Shown here in pieces: positions 8,612-17,121 of a stretch of DNA of 64,000 nucleotides; within the stretch, counting starts at the first letter, position 1; every line of letters starts with the position of its first letter. Both the position numbers and the translations under genes were made by a program. This DNA is from Micromonospora sp. LH3U1 (GTDB lineage: Bacteria; Actinomycetota; Actinomycetes; Mycobacteriales; Micromonosporaceae): contig NZ_CP116936.1 in assembly GCF_028475105.1 (NCBI RefSeq), forward strand, positions 2,108,001 through 2,172,000. The letters are read 5' to 3'. Below the pieces are notes generated by a model. That model searched no databases. It saw only the letters and a program-made list of their open reading frames with translations, and was not told where the DNA came from.

Positions 8612-9166
8612 GTGGCGGGAACTCCGCAGATCTTGTTCATCCAGGGCGCCGGCGCCGGCACCTACGACGAGTGGGACAACAAGCTGGTCGACAGCTTGAG
8701 GCGGGAGCTCGGGGACGGGTACGAGGTCCGCTACCCGCGCATGCCCGACGAGGACGACCCGAGCTACGCCACGTGGAGCGCGGCCATCCGGCGGGAGATC
8801 GCGGCGGTGGCCGACGGGGCGGTCGTCGTGGGCCATTCAGTGGGCGGGACGATCCTCGTCAACGCGCTCGCTGAGCGGCCACCGGAGCGGGAGCTCACGG
8901 CCATCGTGCTGATCGCCGCCCCGTTCGTCGGTGCGGGCGGCTGGCCCGGCGACGGGTTCGAGTCGCCGTACGACCTCGGCGCGACGCTGCCGCGAGGTGT
9001 GCCGGTGCACGTGTTCCATGGACTCCAGGACGAAACTGCTCCACCGTCGCACGCGGACCTGTACGCCGGCGTCATTCCGCAGGCACAACTGCACCGGCTG
9101 CCCGGCCGCGATCACCAGCTGGACAACGACTTGAGCGAGGTCGCGACGGTGATCGGACGCGACTAG
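8612..9166 (+). CDS. Alpha/beta hydrolase (RBBP9/YdeN-like serine hydrolase)
   Basis: 184 aa, GTG start preceded by GGAGG at 8601-8605. The nucleophile elbow is VVGHSVGG (GxSxG), the acid is in HGLQDETAPP, and the catalytic His is in PGRDHQLDNDL. The first strand ILFIQGAGAGTYDEWDNKL gives the oxyanion region. Size and motif order match the small YdeN/RBBP9-type esterases. No signal peptide, so cytoplasmic. Substrate unknown. Confidence 0.87.
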   Translation: MAGTPQILFIQGAGAGTYDEWDNKLVDSLRRELGDGYEVRYPRMPDEDDPSYATWSAAIRREIAAVADGAVVVGHSVGGTILVNALAERPPERELTAIVLIAAPFVGAGGWPGDGFESPYDLGATLPRGVPVHVFHGLQDETAPPSHADLYAGVIPQAQLHRLPGRDHQLDNDLSEVATVIGRD

Positions 9167-9247
9167 CCGGTAGCGAGTTGTCTGTGCGGCCTGTGTCGGG
9201 CGCACCTCGGGAGCAGCGGCGATGGCATCGGTCCTTCAGGCGATCGC

Positions 9248-9290
9248 CGTTCGTGCCGGCTCCGCGGGCCTGGCGGAGCCGGCACGAACG
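9248..9290. terminator. Strong bidirectional hairpin between convergent genes
   Basis: Perfect 18-bp stem: 9248-9265 and 9273-9290, 7-nt loop, between the alpha/beta hydrolase stop (9166) and the GH54 stop on the minus strand (9310). Confidence 0.8.
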
Positions 9291-9309
9291 ACCTGGTGGT
9301 ACGGCGTGA

Positions 9310-10785
9310 TCAGCTACGGGTGGACCACTGCTGGTTCTGTTGTCCGTTGCAGGCCCAGAGGATGAGTTTGGTGCCGTTCACGGTGGCGGCGCCGTTGGCG
9401 TCGAGGCAGAGCCCGGATTGGACGCCGGTGATGGTGCCGTTGGCGTTGAGGTTCCATTGTTGGTTGGTGCCGCTGTGGCAGTCCCAGATGATCGCCTGGG
9501 TGCCGTTGGTGGTGCCTTGGCCGTTGGCGTCGAGGCACTTGTTGCCGGACGTCTGGAGTTGTCTGGTGGCGGTGTAGGTCCAGCGTTGTGGTGTGCCGCC
9601 GGTGCAGTCCCACAGTTGCACCTGGGTGCCGTTGGTGGTGGTGCCGTTCGGTACGTCGATGCAGCGGCCGGACTGTCCGCCCACGACCTGGACGTTCTGC
9701 TGCGGGTTGCCGCCGCTGGCTGGGGCGTACGCGGCGGCGTTGATGTTGGCTTGGACGGCGTTCTCGGTGGCCGCCGACGGGTAGCCGGAGGTCAACACGC
9801 CCTCGAAGAAGGTGCCGCGGCCGGTGATGCTGTTGTCGCCACCGATGCCGAGGAGGATGGCACCCTCCTTCTTCATGGGGTGGTAGCCGTTGGGGCGCGG
9901 CCCGTCGAAGTAGGTCGTCAGGCTGCCCGACTGCGCGTTCCCGCCCCGGATCGCCCAGTGGTTCGGCTCGCCCTTGACCATGGCTGTGACGAAGCGGTGG
10001 TTGATGGACGCGATGTTGTTGTAACCCGCGTTCACCCCGGAGAACAGCCCCCACTCCAGGTCAGCCATGATCCAGGGGCCGCTACCCGCACCGTAGCCCC
10101 ACTGCTTGTTGGCGCCGAAGTAGACGGTCTCCATGATGGCGCGCTCGTCGGCGAGGCCGTTCGTCTGGGCGTTGCCATAGTCGAAGCAGCACCACTGGTT
10201 GTAGTGCGTGCCGTCGACGACCGCGTAGATGCCCTCGGGTTGGTCGCCGGTCGCGACGCCGTTGGTGTTGTTGTTGCGGTAGCCGGTGCCGGGCGCGATG
10301 TAGACGCCGTAGGCCTTCTGACCGCCGATCGTGATCGGGGCCGCCTTCGCGTCGGCGAGGTTGTCGAATCCGCCGGGAGCGGGGCCGGAGAAGCCGCCGG
10401 GAGGCGCCTGGGTGAGGCGGTTGTTCCGACCGGACTGGTCGTAGATGACGGTGATGACGCAGCTTGTGTTGGCACAGAACGAGTCCTGTGCGGCGGCGTT
10501 GGCGAGCCCTCCCGCGCTCAACACACCGATGTCCTGGGTGGCATTGTTCGACGAGCGTCGGACCTGGTAGAGCGGGCCGTTGTACGCGCCGTACAGCGCG
10601 CGGGTGGTGCTGTGCGCGGCTACGCAGGGCGTGCCACCCGAGGCGTAGATGTCACACGGTCCCGTGCCGGCGGCGTGGGCGACGCCCGGCGTGTCCGAGA
10701 CCACGTAGATGCCAGCGCCGACGACGAGGACCAACAGGGTCCCCGCGGCGGCCAAGAGGCGGCTCAGCCTTCTCTTCACGTTCAT
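9310..10785 (-). CDS. Secreted GH54 alpha-L-arabinofuranosidase with C-terminal CBM13
   Basis: 491 aa. Signal peptide at 1-~39 (KRRLSRLLAAAGTLLVLVVGAG). GH54 catalytic domain at about 41-353, beginning GPCDIYASGGTPCVAAHSTT and ending GYPSAATENAVQANINAA. The strand ADLEWGLF (Glu244) corresponds to the region of the nucleophile Glu in the fungal AkAbfB enzyme, and GIGGDNS (Asp317) to the acid/base Asp. CBM13 (ricin-type, QxW repeats ending NQQW) is at about 365-491. It releases terminal arabinofuranose from arabinan or arabinoxylan outside the cell. It is divergent from a LacI regulator whose palindromic operator lies in the shared promoter region. A paralogue at 19057 carries the modules in reverse order. 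Confidence 0.92.
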   Translation of the reverse strand: MNVKRRLSRLLAAAGTLLVLVVGAGIYVVSDTPGVAHAAGTGPCDIYASGGTPCVAAHSTTRALYGAYNGPLYQVRRSSNNATQDIGVLSAGGLANAAAQDSFCANTSCVITVIYDQSGRNNRLTQAPPGGFSGPAPGGFDNLADAKAAPITIGGQKAYGVYIAPGTGYRNNNTNGVATGDQPEGIYAVVDGTHYNQWCCFDYGNAQTNGLADERAIMETVYFGANKQWGYGAGSGPWIMADLEWGLFSGVNAGYNNIASINHRFVTAMVKGEPNHWAIRGGNAQSGSLTTYFDGPRPNGYHPMKKEGAILLGIGGDNSITGRGTFFEGVLTSGYPSAATENAVQANINAAAYAPASGGNPQQNVQVVGGQSGRCIDVPNGTTTNGTQVQLWDCTGGTPQRWTYTATRQLQTSGNKCLDANGQGTTNGTQAIIWDCHSGTNQQWNLNANGTITGVQSGLCLDANGAATVNGTKLILWACNGQQNQQWSTRS

Positions 10786-11003
10786 CGAATCCTCTCCGAC
10801 ATGCGGTGGTGGTGGGGTGGGTCAGAGCTTGCGAGCAACGTCATACGTCGTACCAATGACATTAACGGTGGTCCATGTCTTCGCGCTACCTGTAACGGCT
10901 GTGGAGCCATGACGGATCCAAGGGCCAGATTCAGGACGGATATGCTCGTCAGCGGGCATGGCGCGTCCCCGTGTCGGGGCAAGAATCGATTCGAGGGCGG
11001 TCT
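10786..11003. promoter_or_regulatory. Divergent promoter region of GH54 gene and LacI regulator
   Basis: 218 bp of comparatively AT-rich sequence. It contains the palindrome GAATCGATTC (10983-10992) next to the lacI-type start, and a separate decamer ACGTCATACG (10838-10847) on the GH54 side that recurs at 27593-27602 beside the GntR gene. Confidence 0.6.
10983..10992. promoter_or_regulatory. LacI-type operator (copy 1 of GAATCGATTC)
   Basis: Perfect 10-bp palindrome with the central CG typical of LacI-family sites. It ends immediately before the GAGGG ribosome binding site of the LacI gene, so binding would block the regulator's own transcript. The same core recurs at 16904-16913 and 17061-17070. 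Confidence 0.7.
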
Positions 11004-12017
11004 ATGAACATCGGGGAGATCGCCCGCCGGGCGGGGGTGTCCCGCAGCACCGTGTCCTACGTGCTGAGCGGGAAGCGGACCGTGTCCGAGGCGACCCGGC
11101 AGCGGATCCAGGCGGTCATCGACGAGCTGGACTACCGACCGAACGCCAGCGCCCGCGCTCTGAAGGAGGGACGCACCCGCACCCTCGGGCTGGTGATCCC
11201 TCCGGCCAGCCAGCGGTTGACCGACATGCAGTTGGGCTTCGTCGCCAGCGTCGTCGAGGCGGCCGCCCGCCATGACCTCGATGTGCTGCTCTCTCCGTCC
11301 GGCGGCGACCATGACCGGTCGTTCGAGCGGATCGTCACCGGGCGTCGGGTGGACGGTGTGGTCCTCATGGAGATCCGGTTGAAGGACGACCGGGTGACTC
11401 GGTTGACCAAGGCCGGCCTGCCGTTCGTCACGATCGGGCGGACCGCCGAGCCGCACGGGATGAGCTGGATCGACATCGACTACGCCGGGCTGATCGCCAG
11501 GTGCGTGCACCACCTGGCCGATCTGGGGCACCGGCATGTGGCACTCGTGAACCGCTCCGCGGAGTTGGTGGCCGCGGGTTACGGCCCCAGCCATCGGGCG
11601 CTGGCGGGTTTCCGGGCGGCGGCGATGGAGCGGGGCGTGACCGGCGTGGAGGTCTGCTGCGGCGACGACACGGTCTCCGGCGAGGCGTGCGTGGAAGAAC
11701 TGCTGGCGACACATCCGGACGTCACGGCGGTGGCCACCATCAACGAGGCCGCGCTGCCCGGAATGCAGCGCGCACTGACCAGTGCCGGGCTGTCAGTGCC
11801 GGGCGACTTCTCCGTCACCGGCGTCGCCGCCCAGCACTGGGCGGAGGATTTCCGGCCGCCGTTGACCGCTGCGGATGTGCCGATGGTCGAGATGGGCGCC
11901 GAGGCGGTGTCGTTGCTGCTGGAGATCATCGCCGCGCCCGGAGCGGTGCCCCGCCACCGGCTGTACAACCCGCCCATCTCGTTGCGCTCCAGCACCGGTC
12001 CGGTCCGGGGCCGCTGA
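11004..12017 (+). CDS. LacI-family transcriptional regulator of the arabinan locus
   Basis: 337 aa from the ATG at 11004 (MNIGEIARRAGVSRSTVSYV), preceded by GAGGG at 10993-10997; an upstream GTG at 10971 would start inside or before the operator and is less likely. The N-terminal helix-turn-helix and hinge (YRPNASARALKEGRT) are followed by a periplasmic-binding-like effector domain (LGLVIPPASQRLTDMQLGF through SLRSSTGP). Probably a repressor released by an arabino-oligosaccharide or arabinose. Flanked by GH54 (divergent) and the glycosidase/ABC operon (convergent); the GAATCGATTC palindromes at its own start and at 16903 and 17058 are its likely targets. Confidence 0.9.
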   Translation: MNIGEIARRAGVSRSTVSYVLSGKRTVSEATRQRIQAVIDELDYRPNASARALKEGRTRTLGLVIPPASQRLTDMQLGFVASVVEAAARHDLDVLLSPSGGDHDRSFERIVTGRRVDGVVLMEIRLKDDRVTRLTKAGLPFVTIGRTAEPHGMSWIDIDYAGLIARCVHHLADLGHRHVALVNRSAELVAAGYGPSHRALAGFRAAAMERGVTGVEVCCGDDTVSGEACVEELLATHPDVTAVATINEAALPGMQRALTSAGLSVPGDFSVTGVAAQHWAEDFRPPLTAADVPMVEMGAEAVSLLLEIIAAPGAVPRHRLYNPPISLRSSTGPVRGR

Positions 12018-12027
12018 GCCCGTGCGG

Positions 12028-13740
12028 CTACCCACCCGCGACTCGCCGCTCCTCCTGGGCGGCAGCGAGGATGAGATAGCTGCTGGCAGTCCAGGTGTAC
12101 GCGCGGTCCCTGAGCCCAGCGCCGGTTTCGGCGTCGAAGTTCTCCGCGAAGCCGGACTTCTCACACAAGGCGAGGAATCGTCGGCTGATGTCGTCGGCGA
12201 TCCTGGTCTGCCCGGCCCGGCGCAGACCGTCCTCGACCAGAACGGTGGAGGGTGCCCAGATCGGGCCACGCCAGTAGCCGTCGGCCACGTAGTGGGCCGA
12301 GTCCGTCGGCTCGGTGGCCAGCCCGTGCGTGGTCAGGTGCGTCTCGGCGCCCCGGGCCAGAGCGGCGGCGACCGGGGTGGGCAGGCCGGCCCCGAGGGCG
12401 ACGGGCATCAGGTCGAGCAGGCTGCGGCTCGCCCGCCGATGCCCGGTGCGAGGGTTGCGGGCGGTGAAACGTTCGCCGTCCCACAGGTCCCGGAGCATGG
12501 CGCCCTGGATCCGGTCGGCCTCCCGGGACCACTGGTCGGCGGGTTCGCCCAGCTCGGCGGCGAGGTCCGCCAGGCAGCGAAGCTGCGAGACCAGGAACGC
12601 GGCGAGGTCGGCCGTCTGGAGAACCCGGTCGCCGTCGAAGGTGGTCGCGTTGTCCCAGCCGCTGTCGTTGCCGTGCTGGTAGTGGGGCAGATCGTGGCCG
12701 GGGGCTCGGCGCGCGTCGAGCCAGAACCTGGTCCACCGGGCGAGCCGGTCGTACGTCTGCGCCAGCGCCGCCCGGTCCAGCGGCTGAGGAAGGCGTCGGC
12801 GCAGGTGTCGTAGAGCCCAGCCGTGAATGGGGGGCTTGACGTAGTTGTGCAGGACCTCGGAGTGGGCGATCGAGTCGGGTAGGGCGCCGGACTCATCCTG
12901 GTGGTCGAAGGGCAGGTGGAACTGGTGCCAGGCCAGCTCCGGCTCGCCGCTGGCCAGGGCGATCGCGTTGAAGCAGTGGTCCCAGCTCCACACCTTGTCC
13001 ATCCAGTGCTTGGACATGAGGACGGCCGGGCGGGTGACGAAGCCCGCCGGAGCGACGGTGGCCGACCACAGGACGTACGCGGCCAGCTCGGCGGCCGGGG
13101 TGTCCGCGCCGCGCCACGGCGCGATCGCGTCGACGAACGCGGTGAACTCGGTGATCCGGTCGCGGCACAACTGCTCGAAGGTGACCGATCCGGTGTACGG
13201 GCGGCGGGCGGTGGCGTACTCCTCGATCGCGATCTCCCAGGGTTGGTCCCCGGGGAGGTCCAGGGACCGGTCGGCGGTGCCGAGCGCCTCCGCGCCGTCG
13301 GTCCGCTGAAGAGCACCGGTGAGCACCGTGATCCGGTAGCGGCGACCGGTCTCGTACGAGGTGAACACGTGTGACCCGTCGACCGGGTCGACGTACAGGT
13401 AGGTGCCGCTGAACGGGGTGAGGGTGCTCGCGGCTGCGGCCACCCGCAGGCCGAGCCGTCGGCCCCGGATCCGCAGGGTGTCCGGCCCGTCGTAGACGGC
13501 CTCGATCCGGTCGGTGCCACTGCGCCAGGTCAGCAGCGCGGGCGTGGCGACGACTGTGGTACCGGCGACCGTGGGGGTGAGGCGCAGTACGGGATGCAGC
13601 CCGGTCTGGTGGGAGACCAGGTGCAGATCGTCGGCGTACGTCTTCTCGGCAACCACCGGAGAGATGTTGAACCAGGATCCTCGGTAGCTGAACGGGATGT
13701 CCTGGATGGGAAACTCCGGACCGGACGGGGAGACGGTCAT
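12028..13740 (-). CDS. (Alpha/alpha)6-barrel glycoside hydrolase, MGH1/GH63-like, cytoplasmic
   Basis: 570 aa from the ATG at 13738-13740 (MTVSPSGPEFPIQDIPFSYR); the long upstream open frame is out-of-frame shadow of the permease gene. A beta-rich N-terminal domain (1-~170) precedes an (alpha/alpha)6 barrel with the signatures MDKVWSWDHCFNAIALASGE, GALPDSIAHSEVLHNYVKPP, and GYWRGPIWAPSTVLVEDGL, as in GH63/MGH1-like enzymes. No signal peptide, so it acts on imported oligosaccharide. Last gene of an operon with a sugar ABC transporter, 32 bp after the MalG-type permease gene. The substrate is probably an arabinose-containing oligosaccharide, by context only. Confidence 0.82.
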   Translation of the reverse strand: MTVSPSGPEFPIQDIPFSYRGSWFNISPVVAEKTYADDLHLVSHQTGLHPVLRLTPTVAGTTVVATPALLTWRSGTDRIEAVYDGPDTLRIRGRRLGLRVAAAASTLTPFSGTYLYVDPVDGSHVFTSYETGRRYRITVLTGALQRTDGAEALGTADRSLDLPGDQPWEIAIEEYATARRPYTGSVTFEQLCRDRITEFTAFVDAIAPWRGADTPAAELAAYVLWSATVAPAGFVTRPAVLMSKHWMDKVWSWDHCFNAIALASGEPELAWHQFHLPFDHQDESGALPDSIAHSEVLHNYVKPPIHGWALRHLRRRLPQPLDRAALAQTYDRLARWTRFWLDARRAPGHDLPHYQHGNDSGWDNATTFDGDRVLQTADLAAFLVSQLRCLADLAAELGEPADQWSREADRIQGAMLRDLWDGERFTARNPRTGHRRASRSLLDLMPVALGAGLPTPVAAALARGAETHLTTHGLATEPTDSAHYVADGYWRGPIWAPSTVLVEDGLRRAGQTRIADDISRRFLALCEKSGFAENFDAETGAGLRDRAYTWTASSYLILAAAQEERRVAGG

Positions 13741-13772
13741 GGGTGGCGGGTGCCTTTCTGTCGTACGGGTGG

Positions 13773-14597
13773 TCAGTCCTTGATGGCGCCGGCGGTCACG
13801 CCCATCGAGACGTACCGCTGGGCCAGGATCAGCAGCACGGCGGCGGGAATGGAGGCGACGACAGCGGTGGCCATGATGGCGTTCCACTGCTGGTTGTTGT
13901 TGCCGATGTAGTGGTAGATGCCGAGAGTGATCGGCTGATGGTCGCCGCCGCCGGCGAGGGTCGAGGCGAAGATGAAGTCCGACCAGGACCAGAGGAACGC
14001 GAACAGCGACACCGTGACGATCGAGTTGCGGCTGACCGGCAGCACGACCGACCAGAAGGTCCGCAGCCGACCGGCGCCGTCGACCACGGCGGCCTGGAGC
14101 AGCTCGTCGGGAATTCCGGACATGAACGCCGTGAAGATCAACACGCCGAACGGCACCGCCAGTGTCGTGTCGGCCAGGATCAGGCCGGGCAGCGTGTTCA
14201 GGACGCCGAGATTGAGATAGATGGCGTAGAAGCCCATCGCCATGATGATCCCCGGGATCATCTGCGCGATCAGCAGCATGAAGCTCAGCGCCGGGCCGCC
14301 GGGCGGCCGGAGCTTCGCCAGCGCGTATCCGGCGGGGGCCGCCAGCGCCACGGTCAGCGCCACCGTGCCGAGGCCGACCAGAAAGCTGGTGCCGAGGTAC
14401 GGCAGTTGTTGGTCGAGCACCGCGCGGTAGCCGTCCAACGTGCCGTTGGTCGGAATCAGGTGCGGGGGACTGGCCCGCATGTCCTGGTCCCGGGTGAACG
14501 ACACGTTGATCATCCAATAGACCGGAAAGAGCATCAGCCCGGTCAGCACCAGGCCGATGCCGGTCTTCCACCAGGCCCGAGGCGTTGAGGTGGTCAT
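13773..14597 (-). CDS. Carbohydrate ABC transporter permease, MalG type
   Basis: 274 aa, ATG at 14595-14597 overlapping the stop of the preceding MalF-type gene by 4 bp. Six transmembrane helices are visible (first WWKTGIGLVLTGLMLFPVYW). The EAA-type cytoplasmic loop that docks the ATPase is PDELLQAAVVDGAGRLRTFW. C terminus GVTAGAIKD is the usual end of this family. Works with the neighbouring permease and solute-binding protein; no ATPase gene is present in the operon. Confidence 0.92.
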   Translation of the reverse strand: MTTSTPRAWWKTGIGLVLTGLMLFPVYWMINVSFTRDQDMRASPPHLIPTNGTLDGYRAVLDQQLPYLGTSFLVGLGTVALTVALAAPAGYALAKLRPPGGPALSFMLLIAQMIPGIIMAMGFYAIYLNLGVLNTLPGLILADTTLAVPFGVLIFTAFMSGIPDELLQAAVVDGAGRLRTFWSVVLPVSRNSIVTVSLFAFLWSWSDFIFASTLAGGGDHQPITLGIYHYIGNNNQQWNAIMATAVVASIPAAVLLILAQRYVSMGVTAGAIKD

Positions 14598-15565
14598 CGT
14601 AGGTGCTGCCTCCGCTCGATCCGGATGTAGACGAGCCCGGCGATGAGGGCCATTACGATGAGCAGGTTGCCGATGGCCGCACCCGGGCCGAACTCGGGCA
14701 GCAGGTTGCCGAAGCCGAGCCGGTACGACCAGGTGGCGAGCGTTGCCGAGGAGCCGATCGGGCCACCCCTGGTCATGATCCAGATGATGTCGAAGACCTT
14801 CAGCGTGTAGATCAGCCCCAGCAGCAGCGTGATCGTGGAGACGGGACGCAGCAACGGGAAAGTGATCGACCAGAACCGTTGCCATCCCGTCGCGCCGTCG
14901 AGCGCGGACGCCTCGTACATCTCGGCGGGGATCGCCTGCAGTCCGCTGTACAGCACCACCAGGTTGAACGGGATGCCGATCCAGACGTTCGCGATGATCA
15001 CCGAGGTGAGCGACCAGCCCGGCGAGGTGAGCCAGTTGACCGGGCTGATCCCCACGACGCCGAGCGCCGCGTTGACCAGACCGGAGTCGCTGTTGAGCAG
15101 CCACGACCAGGTCGACGCCGAGACGATCAGCGGCAGCAGCCACGGTATGAGGATGAGCGCCCGCAGCGTGCGCGACAGCGGGAAGTGCTGGTGGAAGAAG
15201 AGCGCGAGGGCCATGCCGATGCTGAACTGGAAGGCGAGCGACGCGGCGGTGAAGATCAGGGTGTGCGCCAGCGTCGGCCCGAAGGCCGGGTCGGTCAGGA
15301 CCGTCCGGTAGTTGTCGAGGCCGGCGAAGGGCGCGTCGCCCTGTACGAACGAGCGAACGGTGTACTCGCGCAGGCTCAACTCGACGTTGCGGTAGAGCGG
15401 GTAGGCGTAGAAGGCCGTCAGGTAGACGGTCACGGGTGCCAGGAAGCCCCACGCAAGCCATCGGCCGGGCCGGCGTACGCGGGACGGGGGAGGCCCGGGT
15501 GGGGCGGCCGTCGCCGCCCCACCCTGGTCTCGTGCGGTGGTGGAAGTCTGTGTCGTGGACGGCAT
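14594..15565 (-). CDS. Carbohydrate ABC transporter permease, MalF type
   Basis: 323 aa. Hydrophilic N-terminal ~30 residues, then six helices (LAWGFLAPVTVYLTAFYAYP first). EAA loop: PAEMYEASALDGATGWQRFW. Overlaps the downstream permease start by 4 bp and begins 18 bp after the binding-protein stop, showing one operon. Imports the oligosaccharide captured by the binding protein. Confidence 0.92.
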   Translation of the reverse strand: MPSTTQTSTTARDQGGAATAAPPGPPPSRVRRPGRWLAWGFLAPVTVYLTAFYAYPLYRNVELSLREYTVRSFVQGDAPFAGLDNYRTVLTDPAFGPTLAHTLIFTAASLAFQFSIGMALALFFHQHFPLSRTLRALILIPWLLPLIVSASTWSWLLNSDSGLVNAALGVVGISPVNWLTSPGWSLTSVIIANVWIGIPFNLVVLYSGLQAIPAEMYEASALDGATGWQRFWSITFPLLRPVSTITLLLGLIYTLKVFDIIWIMTRGGPIGSSATLATWSYRLGFGNLLPEFGPGAAIGNLLIVMALIAGLVYIRIERRQHLR

Positions 15566-15583
15566 GGTGGCGGTGGGGCGCGC

Positions 15584-16822
15584 TTACCTGGTCGTCGCTG
15601 CGGTCTGCGCTGCGGTCAGCGCCTCGCGCGGTGACTTCCCACCGCTGAGGGCTGCCTGCACCGCGGTCCACAGGGACTCGGAGATCTTCGGGTACTTCGT
15701 GCCGAGGTTGTCGCCGGTGCGGCCCTTGGCTGCCCGGACCGCCTCCACCCAGACCTTGAGCTTGGGGTCCGCAGCCGCCTGCCGCTCCTGGACGGCGGCG
15801 ACGGGTGCGACGTAGGACAGCGTGGTGTCGGTGGTGAGCAGGTTCTCGGCGTTGGTCAGACAGGCGACGAGCTTCTGCGACGTGTCGTACCGGCCAGTGT
15901 TCTTCTGCACGGGGATGGAGACGAACTCACCGCCGGTGGGCGCCGGCGCCGGGCCGCCCGCGCTGGCCGGGATCGCGATGGTGCCGTACGGGAAGCGGAG
16001 CTTCTCCGCGTTGGCCAGTTGCCAGGTGCCGTTCTCGGCGAACGCGTAGTCGCCCGTGGCGAACTCCTGCCAGCTCGTGGTCTGGGTGTTGTTGATGACG
16101 GAGTTCGGGGCGTGGCCCTGCTTGAGCCAGTCCGTCCAGAGCGCCAGCGCGGACACCGCCTGCGGCGAGTCCAGACTGGTCAGTTGGGCTCCCGATCCCC
16201 AGAACCAGGGCAGGAACTGGAAGCTGCCCTCCTCGGTGCCGATCGCGGAGAAGGTGATGCCCTTCTTCCCCGCGGCCTTGACCTTGGTCAGCGCCCCGGT
16301 CAGGGAGGTCCAGTCCTTGATCGTGACCGGGTCGACGCCGGCAGCCGTCAGCAGATCCTTGTTGTAGTAGAGGGCGAGGGTGTTCGCCCCGATCGGCACC
16401 CCGTACGTCTTGCCCGCGCTCTGGCCGGCGCCGAGTAGGTTCTTCTCCATGGCCGAGACGTCCAGCTTGTTGTCGTCGGTGGTGGTGAGCGCGCCGGCCT
16501 CGGCCAGTGTCGAGATGACCGGGTTGTCCACGATCAGTACGTCGGGCGAGTTTCCCTGCTGCGCGGCGAGCAGCGCCTTGTTGGTCAGGTCCGTGGTGTC
16601 GTAGCCGGTCCGCTCGACGGTCACCCCCGCGGAGGTGCCGCACTTCTTGAGCAGTGCGACCCATTCGGAGTCGTCCGCGAACTGCGGGTACGGGTCCCAG
16701 ACGAGGTAGGCGCCGCCGCCGGTGGGGCCGTCGGCGGACGATGAGCAGGCACTGCCTGCCGCTGCGGCGAGCGCTATCACGGCGACGGCGGCCAGGCGCC
16801 GCCGACGACTGAGTCCTGTCAT
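15584..16822 (-). CDS. Sugar ABC transporter solute-binding lipoprotein
   Basis: 412 aa from the ATG at 16820-16822 (MTGLSRRRRLAAVAVIALAA). The alternative GTG at 16834 would sit inside the GAGG ribosome binding site at about 16828-16832, so it is rejected. Lipobox AGSAC near residue 24-28 anchors it outside the membrane. The body matches family 1 extracellular solute-binding proteins (YLVWDPYPQFADDSEWVALL, VPIGANTLALYYNKDLLTAA). First gene of the operon running to 12028; a CGAATCGATTCG operator lies 81 bp upstream of the start. Confidence 0.92.
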   Translation of the reverse strand: MTGLSRRRRLAAVAVIALAAAAGSACSSSADGPTGGGAYLVWDPYPQFADDSEWVALLKKCGTSAGVTVERTGYDTTDLTNKALLAAQQGNSPDVLIVDNPVISTLAEAGALTTTDDNKLDVSAMEKNLLGAGQSAGKTYGVPIGANTLALYYNKDLLTAAGVDPVTIKDWTSLTGALTKVKAAGKKGITFSAIGTEEGSFQFLPWFWGSGAQLTSLDSPQAVSALALWTDWLKQGHAPNSVINNTQTTSWQEFATGDYAFAENGTWQLANAEKLRFPYGTIAIPASAGGPAPAPTGGEFVSIPVQKNTGRYDTSQKLVACLTNAENLLTTDTTLSYVAPVAAVQERQAAADPKLKVWVEAVRAAKGRTGDNLGTKYPKISESLWTAVQAALSGGKSPREALTAAQTAATTR

Positions 16823-16902
16823 GTGTTGCCTCACTTCAGTCGATCGTCAGGTGGGGATGTGCGGGTTGACCGTCGCGGGCCGGATGCGGTCCGACCATGA
16901 GG

Positions 16903-16914
16903 CGAATCGATTCG
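16903..16914. promoter_or_regulatory. LacI-type operator (copy 2, CGAATCGATTCG)
   Basis: 12-bp perfect palindrome, 81 bp upstream of the solute-binding protein start (16822). Same core as 10983-10992 at the LacI gene. Confidence 0.72.
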
Positions 16915-17057
16915 ACGAACCGGTTCGCCCGAAGATAGGTCCGTCCATGCTCGCCGGTCAAGGGATGGTCGGCCAAGCCGATGGTCTTGCTGGGAAACAC
17001 GGACTTCATCGTGTCGTCACTCCATTGACACGGTTGACTTTCCGGTCCTACGATCCG

Positions 17058-17073
17058 TGCGAATCGATTCGCA
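17058..17073. promoter_or_regulatory. LacI-type operator (copy 3, TGCGAATCGATTCGCA)
   Basis: 16-bp perfect palindrome, the best-conserved of the three copies, ending 48 bp before the GTG start of the GH39-type gene at 17122. Confidence 0.75.
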
Positions 17074-17121
17074 AGCGCCGCCTCCGGAGAGCGTCCCCCA
17101 CGCCCCACCAAGGAGCCGCCC

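Larger units (their letters stand above)
16823..17121. promoter_or_regulatory. Divergent promoter region between the ABC/glycosidase operon and the GH39-type gene
   Basis: 299 bp holding two copies of the palindrome CGAATCGATTCG, one near each promoter (16903-16914 and 17058-17073). No other feature is visible. Confidence 0.65.

Noticed and set aside
13773-15671. 632-aa open frame across both permease genes
   Set aside because: Its N-terminal half is an out-of-frame reading of the MalF permease gene; only the C-terminal 274 residues are the real MalG permease from 14597.
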